Shown piece after piece: positions 46,701-57,110 of a stretch of DNA of 64,000 nt. A program made the position numbers and the translations under genes. A model generated the notes under the pieces. That model made no database searches and was not told the origin of the DNA. It was given only the letters and a program-made list of their open reading frames with translations. The DNA comes from Nymphaea colorata. Taxonomy: Eukaryota > Streptophyta > Magnoliopsida > Nymphaeales > Nymphaeaceae. Numbering within the stretch: position 1 is the stretch's first letter; every line of letters begins with the position of its first letter. The DNA is taken from the NCBI RefSeq assembly GCF_008831285.2, contig NC_045147.1, positions 1,328,001-1,392,000 of the forward strand, read 5' to 3'.

Positions 46701-48423
46701 AACAATCCAAAATGTCATGGCATAAAAGCTTGCAAACCCTTAATTTAAATATGTTTAAGGTTAAAAATATGAATTAAAATAGAAAACAATTAGACAGAAA
46801 GCATACCTGCAAGCATGGAGCATGAGCCTGAGAGTGTTCAGATGGCCTCTCTAATCCCTAAGATTTCTCTATTTTGGGAGAATTAGAGAGTCCCAAATGT
46901 AATGACGTCTCTAGGATTCTAACAAGTGCAATAATTTGAAAGACAAGTGCAATAATTTGAAAGAGAAGCTCAAATGCTTGTCAAAAACCTAAAAGGGAGA
47001 TCCTACACATGTCAGAATTCTAAAAGAAGATGGGTGACAAGTGTCAAAATCTCATTGATTTGGATCAGAACTTTGGATTCAGGAGCAATCTTGATTGAAA
47101 TATGACTAAGTTTTTGGATTTAGAACTTGGATAAAAAATCTAGATCAGGATCGGGTTGAGATATTTAGATGAAGAGATAATACATTAAGGTTTAGATCTA
47201 AATCAAAGTAGGTTGTAGACATGAGTTCTGACATTGTGATCTAAATCAAGGATATAAGATCTGTGCTCCTAAACTAGGCCCAGTGTAGGTTGTGTAGACT
47301 CATACTCAGTGTTGAGGAGGTGGACCTAGGCTTGATTTAGGTTTGGACTCAAATAGACGCAAGACAAACTATGGTTAGGTCAAACTGGGGTCAGTTATAG
47401 TCAAACAAGTTCAGCTGGGTTTGAACCACTGGGTATGATTCATGTGACTCCAAAATATGTTTATGAAAAAATAACGTAGTATGCACAAATGACAATTTTT
47501 CCCTTTTAAAAACCTGTGCTCTATGAGGCTAGATGGGAAGTTTGACCACATTGGGACATACATTAGGTTCAGTTTTGGGGGTATTCCAAGGTTAATTAAA
47601 AAAATCCTCAATTTGCCCTTGAAAAATTACATTTTTCAAAATTAGCCAACATGAGCTTAACCTTGTAAGTGGAAATGTGAAGAATAAAATGGGAAGCAGA
47701 AATTTTGGCCTTGCTAGTGAGAAATGACACATTCATACTCTCCTTCATTGACATTGAAATAACATTGCACTTGGATTGAAAATTGGCATTCCGAATCTCC
47801 CAAACATTAGTTCAGAAGTCACAAGTGACAATGTTTGAACACAGACACTCTAAGTGTAATTGGAAAACTACAATGGTGCTCAATTTGAGATATAATTGTT
47901 CGAACTAATAATTAGAATAGTTAGATGCAACAATAAATAATATGGTCCGACCTCAATTTGCATTGACTCGCTTCAATTAGGCAGAAATGGTGATTATACA
48001 TGAAAAATGGGAAGAACTACCCATCTTCTAGACCACCTATGCTTTGATGACAAGAAATGATGGAAAAACTAGAGAAATGGGGCATTTCTAGACCACCTAT
48101 GATCAGATGTAAGTTGGTAAACATGATGTGGGTGTACCTGGACATTTGTGGAGATGAAGATACCCCTAATTGATCTTGGCTAAATCAAAGAATTTCCATG
48201 ACAAAATGGGACAAAATGGGCTGATCAGGTGCAAACGGTCATTTTTCTAGGTGGAAAAAATATGAGGCGATCTGGGTCCTAGTGCTTGATATTAAAGTAT
48301 ATGATTTGGTCTGGTGTATTCCACGGCCCTTAGATTTGAATTTTTTTCACAAAACATGTTCATAATCTCATTTGTGAAAGGTAAAATTGCCATTTTGACT
48401 TGTGAAAATTTGAGGTGTCCACA
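43777..48423 (-). repeat. Tat-like 3' LTR, minus strand, 4.65 kb
   Basis: It starts on the minus strand at 48423 (TGTGGACACCTCAAATTTTC) and ends at 43777 (complement of TGTTTACATGCAAA). The conserved module is at 43881-43950. A purine tract (AGCAAAGAGGGCCATA) lies just upstream on the minus strand at about 48424-48440. No primer-binding site follows the end at 43777, which fits a 3' LTR. Its last 370 bp (43777-44140) are repeated at 54491-54850, the end of the 5' LTR. There is no coding sequence. Confidence 0.68.
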
Positions 48424-48639
48424 TATGGCCCTCTTTGCTACTAAGTTGATACAAAGACATGTTTAGTAGCAATGACAAGACACACCAAATTTTAAAATAA
48501 AATGCCCTAGTATAAGGGAAAGTTCTTGGTTTATGAAAAACCACAAATTGAAGTTTTTAAAAGTTCCTAGTCTTAGAAAACCTTTTATGATTTGTGAAGG
48601 TTTGAGAACAAAAACCTCTGGTGTTTTGAAGAAATGAAA

Positions 48640-48880
48640 ACGCCCTAGTTTGAAAACTGAGAAAATATTGTGGAAAACTCCTTGTTTATGACATTTTTCA
48701 AGATAAAAGATGCCTCAATTTGAAAATTGGACAGTAATCATGAAAGGCTCGTTGTATGTCCAAAAACGATGTGCTGCAAACAATGTGTGTCCATGTGAGA
48801 AAAGTTCATTGTGTGTCCATGTAGACGAGTTCCAAACATTGTGTGCACATTGAGGACGAGTTCCTGTGAAAATCCTGCAT
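48640..48880. repeat. Local repeat expansion in the 3' UTR of the Tat-like element
   Basis: GTGTGTCCATG / GACGAGTTCC-type units occur about three times (48750-48865). The collinear copy at 15765-15815 has the motif once (ACGAGTTTTGAACACCGTGT). The difference accounts for much of the extra length here. Confidence 0.6.
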
Positions 48881-49413
48881 TTTTTGGCAAAGTTATGGGA
48901 TTCTTGAATTGTGTATCCCTTTGGAGTTTTTCAGAGATAGAGGCTTATCTAATCATAGGTTATGATTCTCAGGACAAGTTCCTCTTTGTTGTCATTGCAT
49001 GACCCCTTGAAAGGTATTACCTTTACTCTGTAGAAAGCCTTGTAAAGGAGCAATCATTGACTTGGTGGTTTCCACTTTCTACATCATGAGGAAGATCATG
49101 TAACAGAACTTTTGATCTGAGTAATTCTTGCCTTTTGAGTAGACACTCTTTATTTCTTTTCTTTGTTTTGGCTGCTTTGGCTTTTTCTTTTCTTCTTTTG
49201 TTTTGTTTTGCTCTTTTCTTTTCTTTCTTTATTTTATCAAGCTGACCATAACTTATAGGAGAAATACTTCACCACCCCACAGTTTACTACAAAGCCCCAC
49301 AACTTTACTGTTTATGTATATTTTTTTCATGTGCAATGTCATGTCTATTAGGATTTCTATTGAACTCGTATAATAAGCTTTCAAGTTGGTAACTCCTAGA
49401 CTACTTGGCATTA

Positions 49414-50302
49414 GAGACCGTTTGATTGTTGTCTAGTGGGACAAGACAAACAGGACGTCCTGTCCACCACATTATTGTCCTGTCCTCATGGACAATGATG
49501 TTTTTTGTCTTCTGTTGATGGAATAGAAAAACATGTTCCTTCTATCTAATGTTTGTTTTGCCTTTGTCTGTTATGTATGTTTTGTCTATCATGTCTAGCA
49601 TTTGTTTTTTATTCTATCTGATCTGTCTATTTTGTACCATGTTTGTGCAACCTATGGTATGTTTTCTTATTCTGTCTATTATGTCGGCTATTTTATAACA
49701 ATAATACCTTATTTTTTAATTTGCTTGTTCATACATCATCCAAATCATGTTAACGTGTAAAATATATTTCCACATGTGCCATACAAAACCTATGTCAAGA
49801 TTGTACACTCTTATCATGACCCTATTATATCAAAACTAGTATAAAATTCAAATCAATACAAATTTTGATAACAAGAACCACAATATCATAGCAAAATCAA
49901 CTCTTTTGGATAGATTCATATAACAACAAAATATCATTACTGTTAAATTTTCGAACATTTATATAGTGACTAGTATAAAGTAAAACCACAAAAGATCAAA
50001 ATGCAAACAGTTTAAAATGTTCAACTACTCCAGGGCCATATGTTGGGGTATACTCACACGACAATTGATACAAAAGTTTAAGAAGATTAGAACTATTATA
50101 AATACAAAAATAGCTATAACAACTCACTATATGCTACACTATTCTAAGATAACCTTCAGAACAACATGGAATAAGGGGTAATTTATACCATTTTTTAATT
50201 GTCTACCATGTCTGCCCTGCACAGTCTATGTGTTTTATGTGAAAGTTGTTTGATCGAAATACATGTGTTCCATTCCATGTGTTCTGTCCATCAAACGACC
50301 TT
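49414..50302. mobile_element. PIF/Harbinger-like non-autonomous element, 889 bp
   Basis: It is flanked by TTA on both sides (49411-49413 and 50303-50305), the usual 3-bp target of PIF/Harbinger. Terminal inverted repeats are GAGACCGTTTGATTG (left) and AAGGTCGTTTGATGG (right, other strand), 11 of 15 identical. The collinear region near 16375-16395 of the other Tat-like copy reads straight through with a single TTA (16383-16385), an empty site. Subterminal regions are rich in GTCTGT/GTCCTGTCC motifs. There is no transposase; the interior is AT-rich. Confidence 0.85.
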
Positions 50303-50344
50303 TTAGGGTACCAAGAGTAAAACAACCCTCAAACTTATCTACTC

Positions 50345-52140
50345 AAGTTCAGAAAGCTTTACATGATGTAACTAAGCAAAAGTTCATGGATCACATAAGT
50401 TTGCTTAATAGATGCAAATCAAGCTTTATGTCTACCTGATACTATTGAGTACTAGTGTAGAGTGATAACTATACTTGCCTTGAGCATGGATCTTAAGACT
50501 TATTTTGTTGTGTCCATGCTTGATTGGCTTGAATTACTACATATCATCATTCTTGTACAAATTCTTCTAGATTTCTGTGAACTTTCAACCACCTAGACCA
50601 ATGATATTTCCTAGATTTGGGCTCTCTGGATGTCATTGAGATTCTCTTTCTTGTTTCATGTCATGATTTTGTCAAGATCTTTACTCTACGAGTTCTTTTA
50701 AGTAGTGATTAGAAATTGCTCTTTCTTTGAAAATTAAGATCTCAAAAACAAGTTTCATTTGGGGACATTGAGTTCAAAATTTGATAGTGCTTTGCCATTA
50801 CATACTAAGTGGTTTTGTGTGTGCAGGGACATGAGTTCTATGTATTAAAGTGCACGTTCTAATGTGATCACATGTTCCAGTAGTATGTGAGTATAAGTTT
50901 TGATGTTTGTAATCAAGGGTTCCTATATGCCCATGAACACAAGTTTAAAGATTTGTGCTCACGTGTTCCTGTAAGCATGTAAGTACAAGATCTAACCTGC
51001 AAATGTTTTGGTCATTCTGAAGCAAGTTCTAGGGGATGCACTGCAGATGCGAGTTCGTGGCACCAGAGTGCAAGGGGAGGTGTACAAATGGGATTTTTGG
51101 CCAGTGCAATACTCGTTGCAGGGTGCATCGAAGATGTGATCTTGGTGATACAACTAAGTGTGAGTTCAGCATGCAAAAAGCATGAATTTAGTGTGAAAGT
51201 ATACTTGTTCATTTTATTGCAAAGGTTGTTCGAGAAACATTGCCTAAGTTCGGTGTATTTAAGTGATCATCTCTGCACGTGCCTACAAGTTTTGGTCTAC
51301 TGATGCACAAGTTCAAAGGGCTTTGTGTCAAGTATGCATGTGATCACAAGTCCAATGCAGATCATGTGAGTTCTGTTCATAGGGTTGTTCCAATGGATGT
51401 ACTGAAGCAGGATGCCCACACACTATGTGTGGGTGTTCGAGTCTTCATGCATCAAAGTGCAAACTCCACGCAATTTGTGCAAGTGTCCATGCACAAAAAC
51501 ACAAAAAACATGCACTGGATGCATGTGTTTGGGTGTTCGTGCATGGAAGTGCAAAGTATGTACACTATGTGTGGGTCTTCAATGTTTCAATGCTTGTGCA
51601 TCTTGTATTACGAGTGCTTGTATGTTTGTATATCTTATACAACAGTGTGAGCGCTTTTATGCTTGTAGGTCATATATTATGAGTTTTTGTATGGTTTTAA
51701 AATTTATGTACCAATGCCATGTTCATGCTTGTGAATGCTTGTATAATGCTTATCAATTTTGGTAAGTTCCATGTGTACATTTGTACTTGAGTAATTATAA
51801 ACTTGTAAAAGATCTTGGCAAAAATTGCCAATTCTGAATTTGCTAAAATGTTCATGGCTTCATTAAACTCTTGATACTTTCTTTCGAAAAATTTTATGCT
51901 TGAAATTTTTTTTAAAACAAATGTTTCAAAAACCTTTCAAAATCATGTGGCCCTTTATCTTAATCTAAAAGGATGTCCCACTATAAGGGTAGCAATGGGA
52001 ATGTTGGGATCACTAGAAATAGGCAAGTTTAGTACCAAAGAATAGACAGAAATGCTTGGACATCAAAGAGAGAGACACACACATTTGATCCATGCAATGC
52101 ACCGAAAAAAAATAAAAAACTGAGCAATAACAAGTTAAAA
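50345..52140. other. Internal non-coding region of the Tat-like element with degenerate GTGCAAGTTC repeats
   Basis: 50830-51760 iterates loosely related units built from GTGCAAGTTC, CATGCATGTG, GTGTTCGTGCATG and CACAAGTTC. Open frames on the plus strand (51279-51765) are by-products of this repeat and overlap in all three frames. Nothing else is recognised. Confidence 0.5.
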
Positions 52141-52149
52141 TTAAGCTTC

Positions 52150-53450
52150 TATGTTTTCTTAGGAATCGCTTCTTCCACCAGAAGTCCCGTGTTTATGCAA
52201 TCATGTATGATGTGCATGAGAATAATATAGTCTTCAATGCAGTGGCCAAAGCTCATGTAAAATTTGCATAATTGATCCTTTCATTTTCCTTTCATGTCAG
52301 GAGAGTTTTCCCCCTTTGGAAGTTTTCAAAGGATCAGTGATAATAAAAGCTCCTTTTGGTTTTGTTCTATGGGATCAAATTTCATGTCCATTGTCTACCC
52401 TAGATATCTTTGATTACCTCCCTTGGGCAGTTGTGTATTGTTATTCTCATTTTTCCCATCATTGTGCTCTATTTCCTATTGTTTACTCTGATCTATGCTT
52501 TGTGTTGTGTTGGCCTGAGCCAAAGATAGTCATGGACTTGAGATTTGGCTGACTTTTTGTCATCAGCCTTTTTTGTAGTAGCTCTAACCAGCTTATGCTT
52601 TTAGATAGCCAAACATGAAGGTCCTTTCTATGCACTCTGCTATATTGTGTAGATTGTAAAATGACTCGTACTCATGTTGCACAAGGTGATACCCTATGTG
52701 CTCTTAGAAACAGCCAGTAATCATTGTCAGGGCATGGTCTTCTACTATCAGGGTTGTTATCTTTCTACTCACAAACTTCCTTCTTTGCATATAATTTCGA
52801 CAATATTTACCAATTCTTGTTGTATCCTACAAGAGTATCAATTGTGAGGACTTCAGAACAATTGGACTTGTACTGGTCAATGAAGGCATTTACAACCTCA
52901 TCAAAATCCTTCATTTTGGTGGTGTTTATATGCTTCATATATCATTGTGCTGCAATCACTTCTAAGATCCTTGGGAAACATAACAAAAGACTTTTGTCAC
53001 TATCTTAAAATTTGCGACACTTTGCAAAGAAAATACCTTATTGGACATGTGGGTTGTCAATCCCTTTCGAAGTTGTTGAATTTCCTTTGAAGTCCTTTTA
53101 AATCTTCACCATCGAAGCCCTCGCACAAGTCCCTTTTTGTATAGAGCTGTTTGCTTTTTGTCTGAATGTGGTGCACTATCTTTTCCATCTAATCATTTCA
53201 GGACTGGATGGCTTTTGATTTGCCAAAGCCTCCCTTGGTTGAAGTTTTGCTGCTCCTGTTTGTATATGTTTCAGCTCCTCCATAGTTCTCCATCTTTTCT
53301 GAAACATTTTCTGAGATTGGTTGAAGGCCTCTGGGTTGATCTTTGTATCATATTTTTGTATTTTAAGTCTTTCATCCTTAGAGCTGCTAAACCCTTCATT
53401 GTGCTCTAACTTAGTCTCTTGTTCCTCTGCCTCAGCATCTTTCTTCATTT
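52150..53450 (-). pseudogene. Ty3/gypsy gag remnant
   Basis: On the minus strand the Retrotrans_gag signature is legible: AAQ, a stop in place of Trp (TGA), then YMKHINTTKMKDFDEVVNAF and IDQYKSN (about 52965-52855), fitting the GAA..W...L....I..W..L...F...Y pattern. Upstream is a charged N-terminal frame (53448-53176, KIQKYDTKINPEAFNQSQKM). Downstream, DQLCKFYMSFGHCIEDYIIL followed by IIHDCINTGLLVEEAIPKK (about 52270-52160) matches the KFCxxHxxxGHxTxxCxxLKxxIExLIxxGxL zinc region of gypsy Gag, with one Cys lost. Several stops are present. It lies between the PBS (54.5 kb) and the non-coding interior, where gag belongs. Confidence 0.78.
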
Positions 53451-54467
53451 GGTTATGGGGGCAATAATGTCTTGTTATTACTTGATTCTAACAAAATAGA
53501 CATGGTTTTGAAAAATACCATTATACAAGCATGGTAGGGTTAGGACAAAATGATCAAACAAAATAGAAGATGGCCAGACTTTGTGAAGGTACTGTGCCTA
53601 ACTAGGTCAACCCAATAAAGGAAAAGTTAACAATATGATGAACAAGAGATATCCAAAGAGGAGGATTGACAACACAAGATAGGATTTTGGACTCCTAAAT
53701 GGTTTTGACAAAGAAAATGTGACGACACTGTTAGGCATTCACGTCTTAGGCATTCACGTCTAGTTTTTTAAAAGGCGTTTGTGAAAGGCATGACACAAGA
53801 GAAACATGGATCACAAAATGATGCACATGTGACACACCCTGAAAGACACAACTCTATGATGCATATTTGAAAATGGCTTAGACTCTTAATCTAGATAGCT
53901 TGAGGTTCATGAACAATGATTATTCCATATCAAGTTATGCCTATATACTTGAATAAAATCAATTGTACAAGGCATTGACTCCTCCTTCGGTTCCATCATT
54001 TAGGGATCCCAATTCTCTTTGAACTTTATCAATATACCAAACTATTTTCTTAATACATAGCAAGAGGAGGGCCAATACCCGCCTCTAGTTGGATGAACAA
54101 GCTGTTGACTTCTTCTTAAGCCATTGTTTCATAGGAAAAATTGTGCATCATGATGACTGAGAATTATATAGGTTCAAGAAAAGTTTAAAATCATGAGCAC
54201 ATGCGCAAACTGATGGCCTCTAAGGCAAATCCAAAGAAGGAGATTTGAACTATCAGAGAGAAGCAAACATGGTTTTCAAACATATCTAAAAGGGGTTTTA
54301 TGTTTGGTGTTAGATCTACGTGAATATGTGAAATTCCCCTCAATTCCAAATCTTAATTCAAACAAGAAATGCATATATAACATGAGGACACCTAGATGGC
54401 TCTATGATTTGGATGACAATCAGAGCCTTGTGATTTGGAGTAGATATTATGGTCAAAGCAGAAGACA
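53451..54467 (-). other. 5' leader of the Tat-like element
   Basis: About 1 kb between the primer-binding site and gag on the minus strand; AT-rich, no ORF of note. A GGCATTCACGTCTTA direct repeat occurs at 53733-53760. Confidence 0.45.
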
Positions 54468-54486
54468 AGTCCCATCACGGTCGTCA
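54468..54486 (-). promoter_or_regulatory. Primer-binding site, tRNA-Arg-like
   Basis: The minus strand reads TGACGACCGTGATGGGACT four bases after the LTR end. Tat/Ogre elements use a site beginning TGGCGACTC with GGGGA further on. The match is good but decayed. Confidence 0.55.
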
Positions 54487-54490
54487 CTTT

Positions 54491-55125
54491 CGTTTGCATG
54501 CAAAATTTCACAATCTTGCATATGATTATACATATAGAAAAAGTTAAAAAAAATGTACTCGCCTTCGTCTGTTGTGGCAAACAAGAGATAGGACTCAACC
54601 TATTGGTATGAGATCTGACCATCCTTGGCTCGTTTACTAAGGGTGATTAGATCAAGGAATAGACTAAGTATTCAATATTAGAATTTATGATTGTCATTAT
54701 AATCTTAACATACCAAAATTTGAAAAAGGGAAGACTAAACATACCATAAAAAAATTGGACTGCATAAATTGAAAAAGTATATTTGAAATCCAGGGACGCA
54801 GTTCATGATTCGTATAATGATTGATCCATGCAATGGTTCCTAGATGTGAGTTGGTGAAGCATTTGAATTTGAAGCACTCCAACTATTGAAGTCTATTTTG
54901 ACAAGATGGGTACATAAGTTTTCACTACTACATAAATAGTAGGAGATGATTGGGGAACTTACTGAACTTTCAATTTTATATCATCCGGGAGATTATTATG
55001 CATGTAGTTGTATCATTATAGATACATAAAAATGTGCATGCTGTTGTTTTCTACATACGCTTGAATGACATATTATTCTTTTGAGACTGCTAAGCCCACA
55101 TAGAAAATTGATGACATTAGTTGTG
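54491..55125 (-). repeat. Tat-like 5' LTR, 3' portion
   Basis: 54491-54850 matches 43777-44140 base for base over long stretches, including TTAAAAAAAATGTACTC, the module (54590-54658) and CATGATTCGTATAATGATTG / CATGATCTGTATGATCATTG. Beyond about 54850 the match to the 3' LTR is lost, and at 55126 another LTR start appears. Confidence 0.65.
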
Positions 55126-56599
55126 TGTAAACACCCAAAGTTTTTTTATGTCGAATAATCATTTTACCCCCTACAATGAGATTTTGGTCCAAGTTTTCCA
55201 AAAGCATTTCAAATATGTAGGCCGTCCATTTGAACTATGATGAAATATATCGCATTTAGACACCTGACATCTAGAGTCTATGACATCTAGAACCTGCTAG
55301 GTTGACGCACCTTTCCAAATGATGACTTTACCCCTAAACTTTAGTGTTTTCTCCCTGAACTTTAAAGAGCACAAAGAACCCTAAGAATGGCTTAAAATCA
55401 GACCAATTAGGATAACTCTAAAAATGGCTTAAAATCAGATTTTAGAATCCCAACCAGCTAACTCTAATCCAAACCAGCTCATTAGACTAGAACACCTACC
55501 AATGATTGATCATTGGGGCATCCTCAGACCTCGTGGAGCTCAACTTAGGATCATCTTTCTGCAACCTGAGTGAAACCTAAGTTACTTTCAATTCTAGGAT
55601 CCAAATTTCAGCTCTAGATTGAGATGTCTGATTTTACTAAATCAGTAGCTCTCCTATTTTGCAAAATCTGAACTGAATTTGATCTTAACTGGAACTAGTC
55701 AGCTACCTTGAGCTGAGACCATATTCTTTAGTGCTGGCTCAGAGTGTATTTACCCTGATTCAAGTTTATTCTTCCCAAATTGAGCTCAATTGTATTTATA
55801 CAGGCTTATTAAGGATTTTCTAGTTCCAAACATGTTAGTTTATATGTAGCTCAATTTCTAAGTTTATTTATGATCAACCCATGAGTCAATTTTCCAGTTT
55901 GTTTGCTGATTGGTGATAATATATACTTCACTAAAGTATTTACGAGTTCATGTTGGGTCGGTATGCCTCAAATCAAGTTTTTCCAATTTTACCTTCATTA
56001 TCACTCTAAAATGAGTAATTTTTGTACCCCTGATTTTAGAAAAGTACATTTTTGAAGGAGGGATTTTGTCTTAAAACTTGGCATGTGCCTAGACCTAAGC
56101 CTGTCCCACGATGTGATGTGGTCAGTTAGCCCACAAAAACCTAGTTTCTATGCTAGGGAAAAATCATCCATTTCTCATACATACATACTTTAGAACTAAA
56201 CCCAGTAGGATCACACATACTCTAAACCTACCTTGAACAAGAATTGAATTGAATCTAGACTGAGAAAGCTTGAGTTGGGCTTGGTGGAACCTACTTCCAA
56301 TTTAGTCTATGCTGAACTTATACCTTGACCTGGCCCAAGTCTTCATGAAGTGCCTGAATCTAACACACCTGCCCTAGATTGAGCCTGGCAAAGGCACACC
56401 CAGTGCTAGATCTCTGATCTAGATCTCCATATCAATTTCTAGATCTATATCTATTCAGATTTAGATCTCATTTTCAGATCCTTAAACTCAGGTCACTAAA
56501 TCCATATTGGGTATCATATCTAGATCTATTTTCTAAAACTTTCTGTAGATCTAGATCATGCTATGGATCTCAGATTCAAACCTTGAGCCAAGGTCTAGA
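55126..56599 (+). repeat. Plus-strand LTR start of the same broad family, interrupted by CACTA
   Basis: TGTAAACACCCAAAGTTTTTT followed by ATCATTTTACCCCC parallels the LTR starts read on the minus strand at 48423 and 29696 (AATTTTACC, TATTTTACCCC). The following 1.4 kb is U3-like, with GATCTAGATC-rich sequence near 56400-56560 that mirrors 27700-27960 and 47030-47250 in inverted orientation. It is cut at 56600 by a CACTA terminus. Confidence 0.5.
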
Positions 56600-57110
56600 C
56601 ACTACAAGATAAAAGACATTCGATGGCATTCAAATAGTGCCACTGAACGTCTTTTGTGGGGCATAACAAACACCACTAAAAACACCAATGAATGTCGTGA
56701 CACTATTACCCTTTATGGCTTAGTAATGGAACGCCATACATGGATGCATTATGTGGTGTTTTATTTGCGCCATTTAAGAGTTTCCACTGATGCTGGATTC
56801 GTTCCATAGTTGATGTTTTTACATGAAGGAATGTCATGGTATCAGATTCCTATGGCACACTAAAAACACTATTGAAAGACATTTACTATCTTTTATAAAA
56901 TGTCATTGCTAACTTTTTATGGCTAATGTCTTGTGCCACTAATGGTTCTTTAGTGACATTAGAAATTGCTACTAAACATCTTTAATGGCAGATATATGTA
57001 ATGCCATTATTGACATTTTATGACTATCTACAAATGTCACTAAAGACCAACAAAAGACATGATTAAAAACCTTTACTCATATTATATATAAACTGAAAAT
57101 AAATGCACTA
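56600..57110 (+). mobile_element. CACTA (En/Spm) element, left terminus and subterminal repeats
   Basis: Starts CACTACAAGATAAAAGACATT, the family terminus. About 500 bp of subterminal repeats follow, with AAAGACATT, AATGTC(A/G) and TGGCA motifs in both orientations. I found no matching TCTTGTAGTG terminus up to 64000 and no TNP2-type transposase, so the right end is either outside the window or lost. Confidence 0.75.

Larger units (their letters stand above)
43777..55125 (-). mobile_element. Tat/Ogre-like gag-only Ty3/gypsy element, minus strand
   Basis: Read on the minus strand: 5' LTR end (54850-54491, the rest lost or replaced), PBS (54486-54468), leader, decayed gag (about 53450-52150), about 3.7 kb of non-coding internal sequence, PPT and a 3' LTR (48423-43777). 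The interval that should hold protease, RT, RNase H and integrase shows no such motifs in any frame that I read. The PBS resembles the tRNA-Arg type of Tat/Ogre elements, and LTRs over 4 kb also fit that clade. A Harbinger-like element interrupts it at 49414-50302. The left limit of the 5' LTR is set by a plus-strand LTR start at 55126. Confidence 0.6.

Noticed and set aside
43777-48423. Reading the long non-coding blocks at 25-30 and 44-48 kb as a novel gene desert with regulatory function
   Set aside because: Matching LTR-type ends, PPTs and a nearby PBS and gag explain them as LTRs of one retroelement family.
51279-51765. Overlapping Cys- and His-rich open frames on the plus strand
   Set aside because: Generated by the GTGCAAGTTC/CATGCATGTG repeats; all three frames are open to a similar extent.
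53137-53409. 90-codon plus-strand open frame
   Set aside because: Antisense to the gag remnant, which has a family signature on the minus strand.
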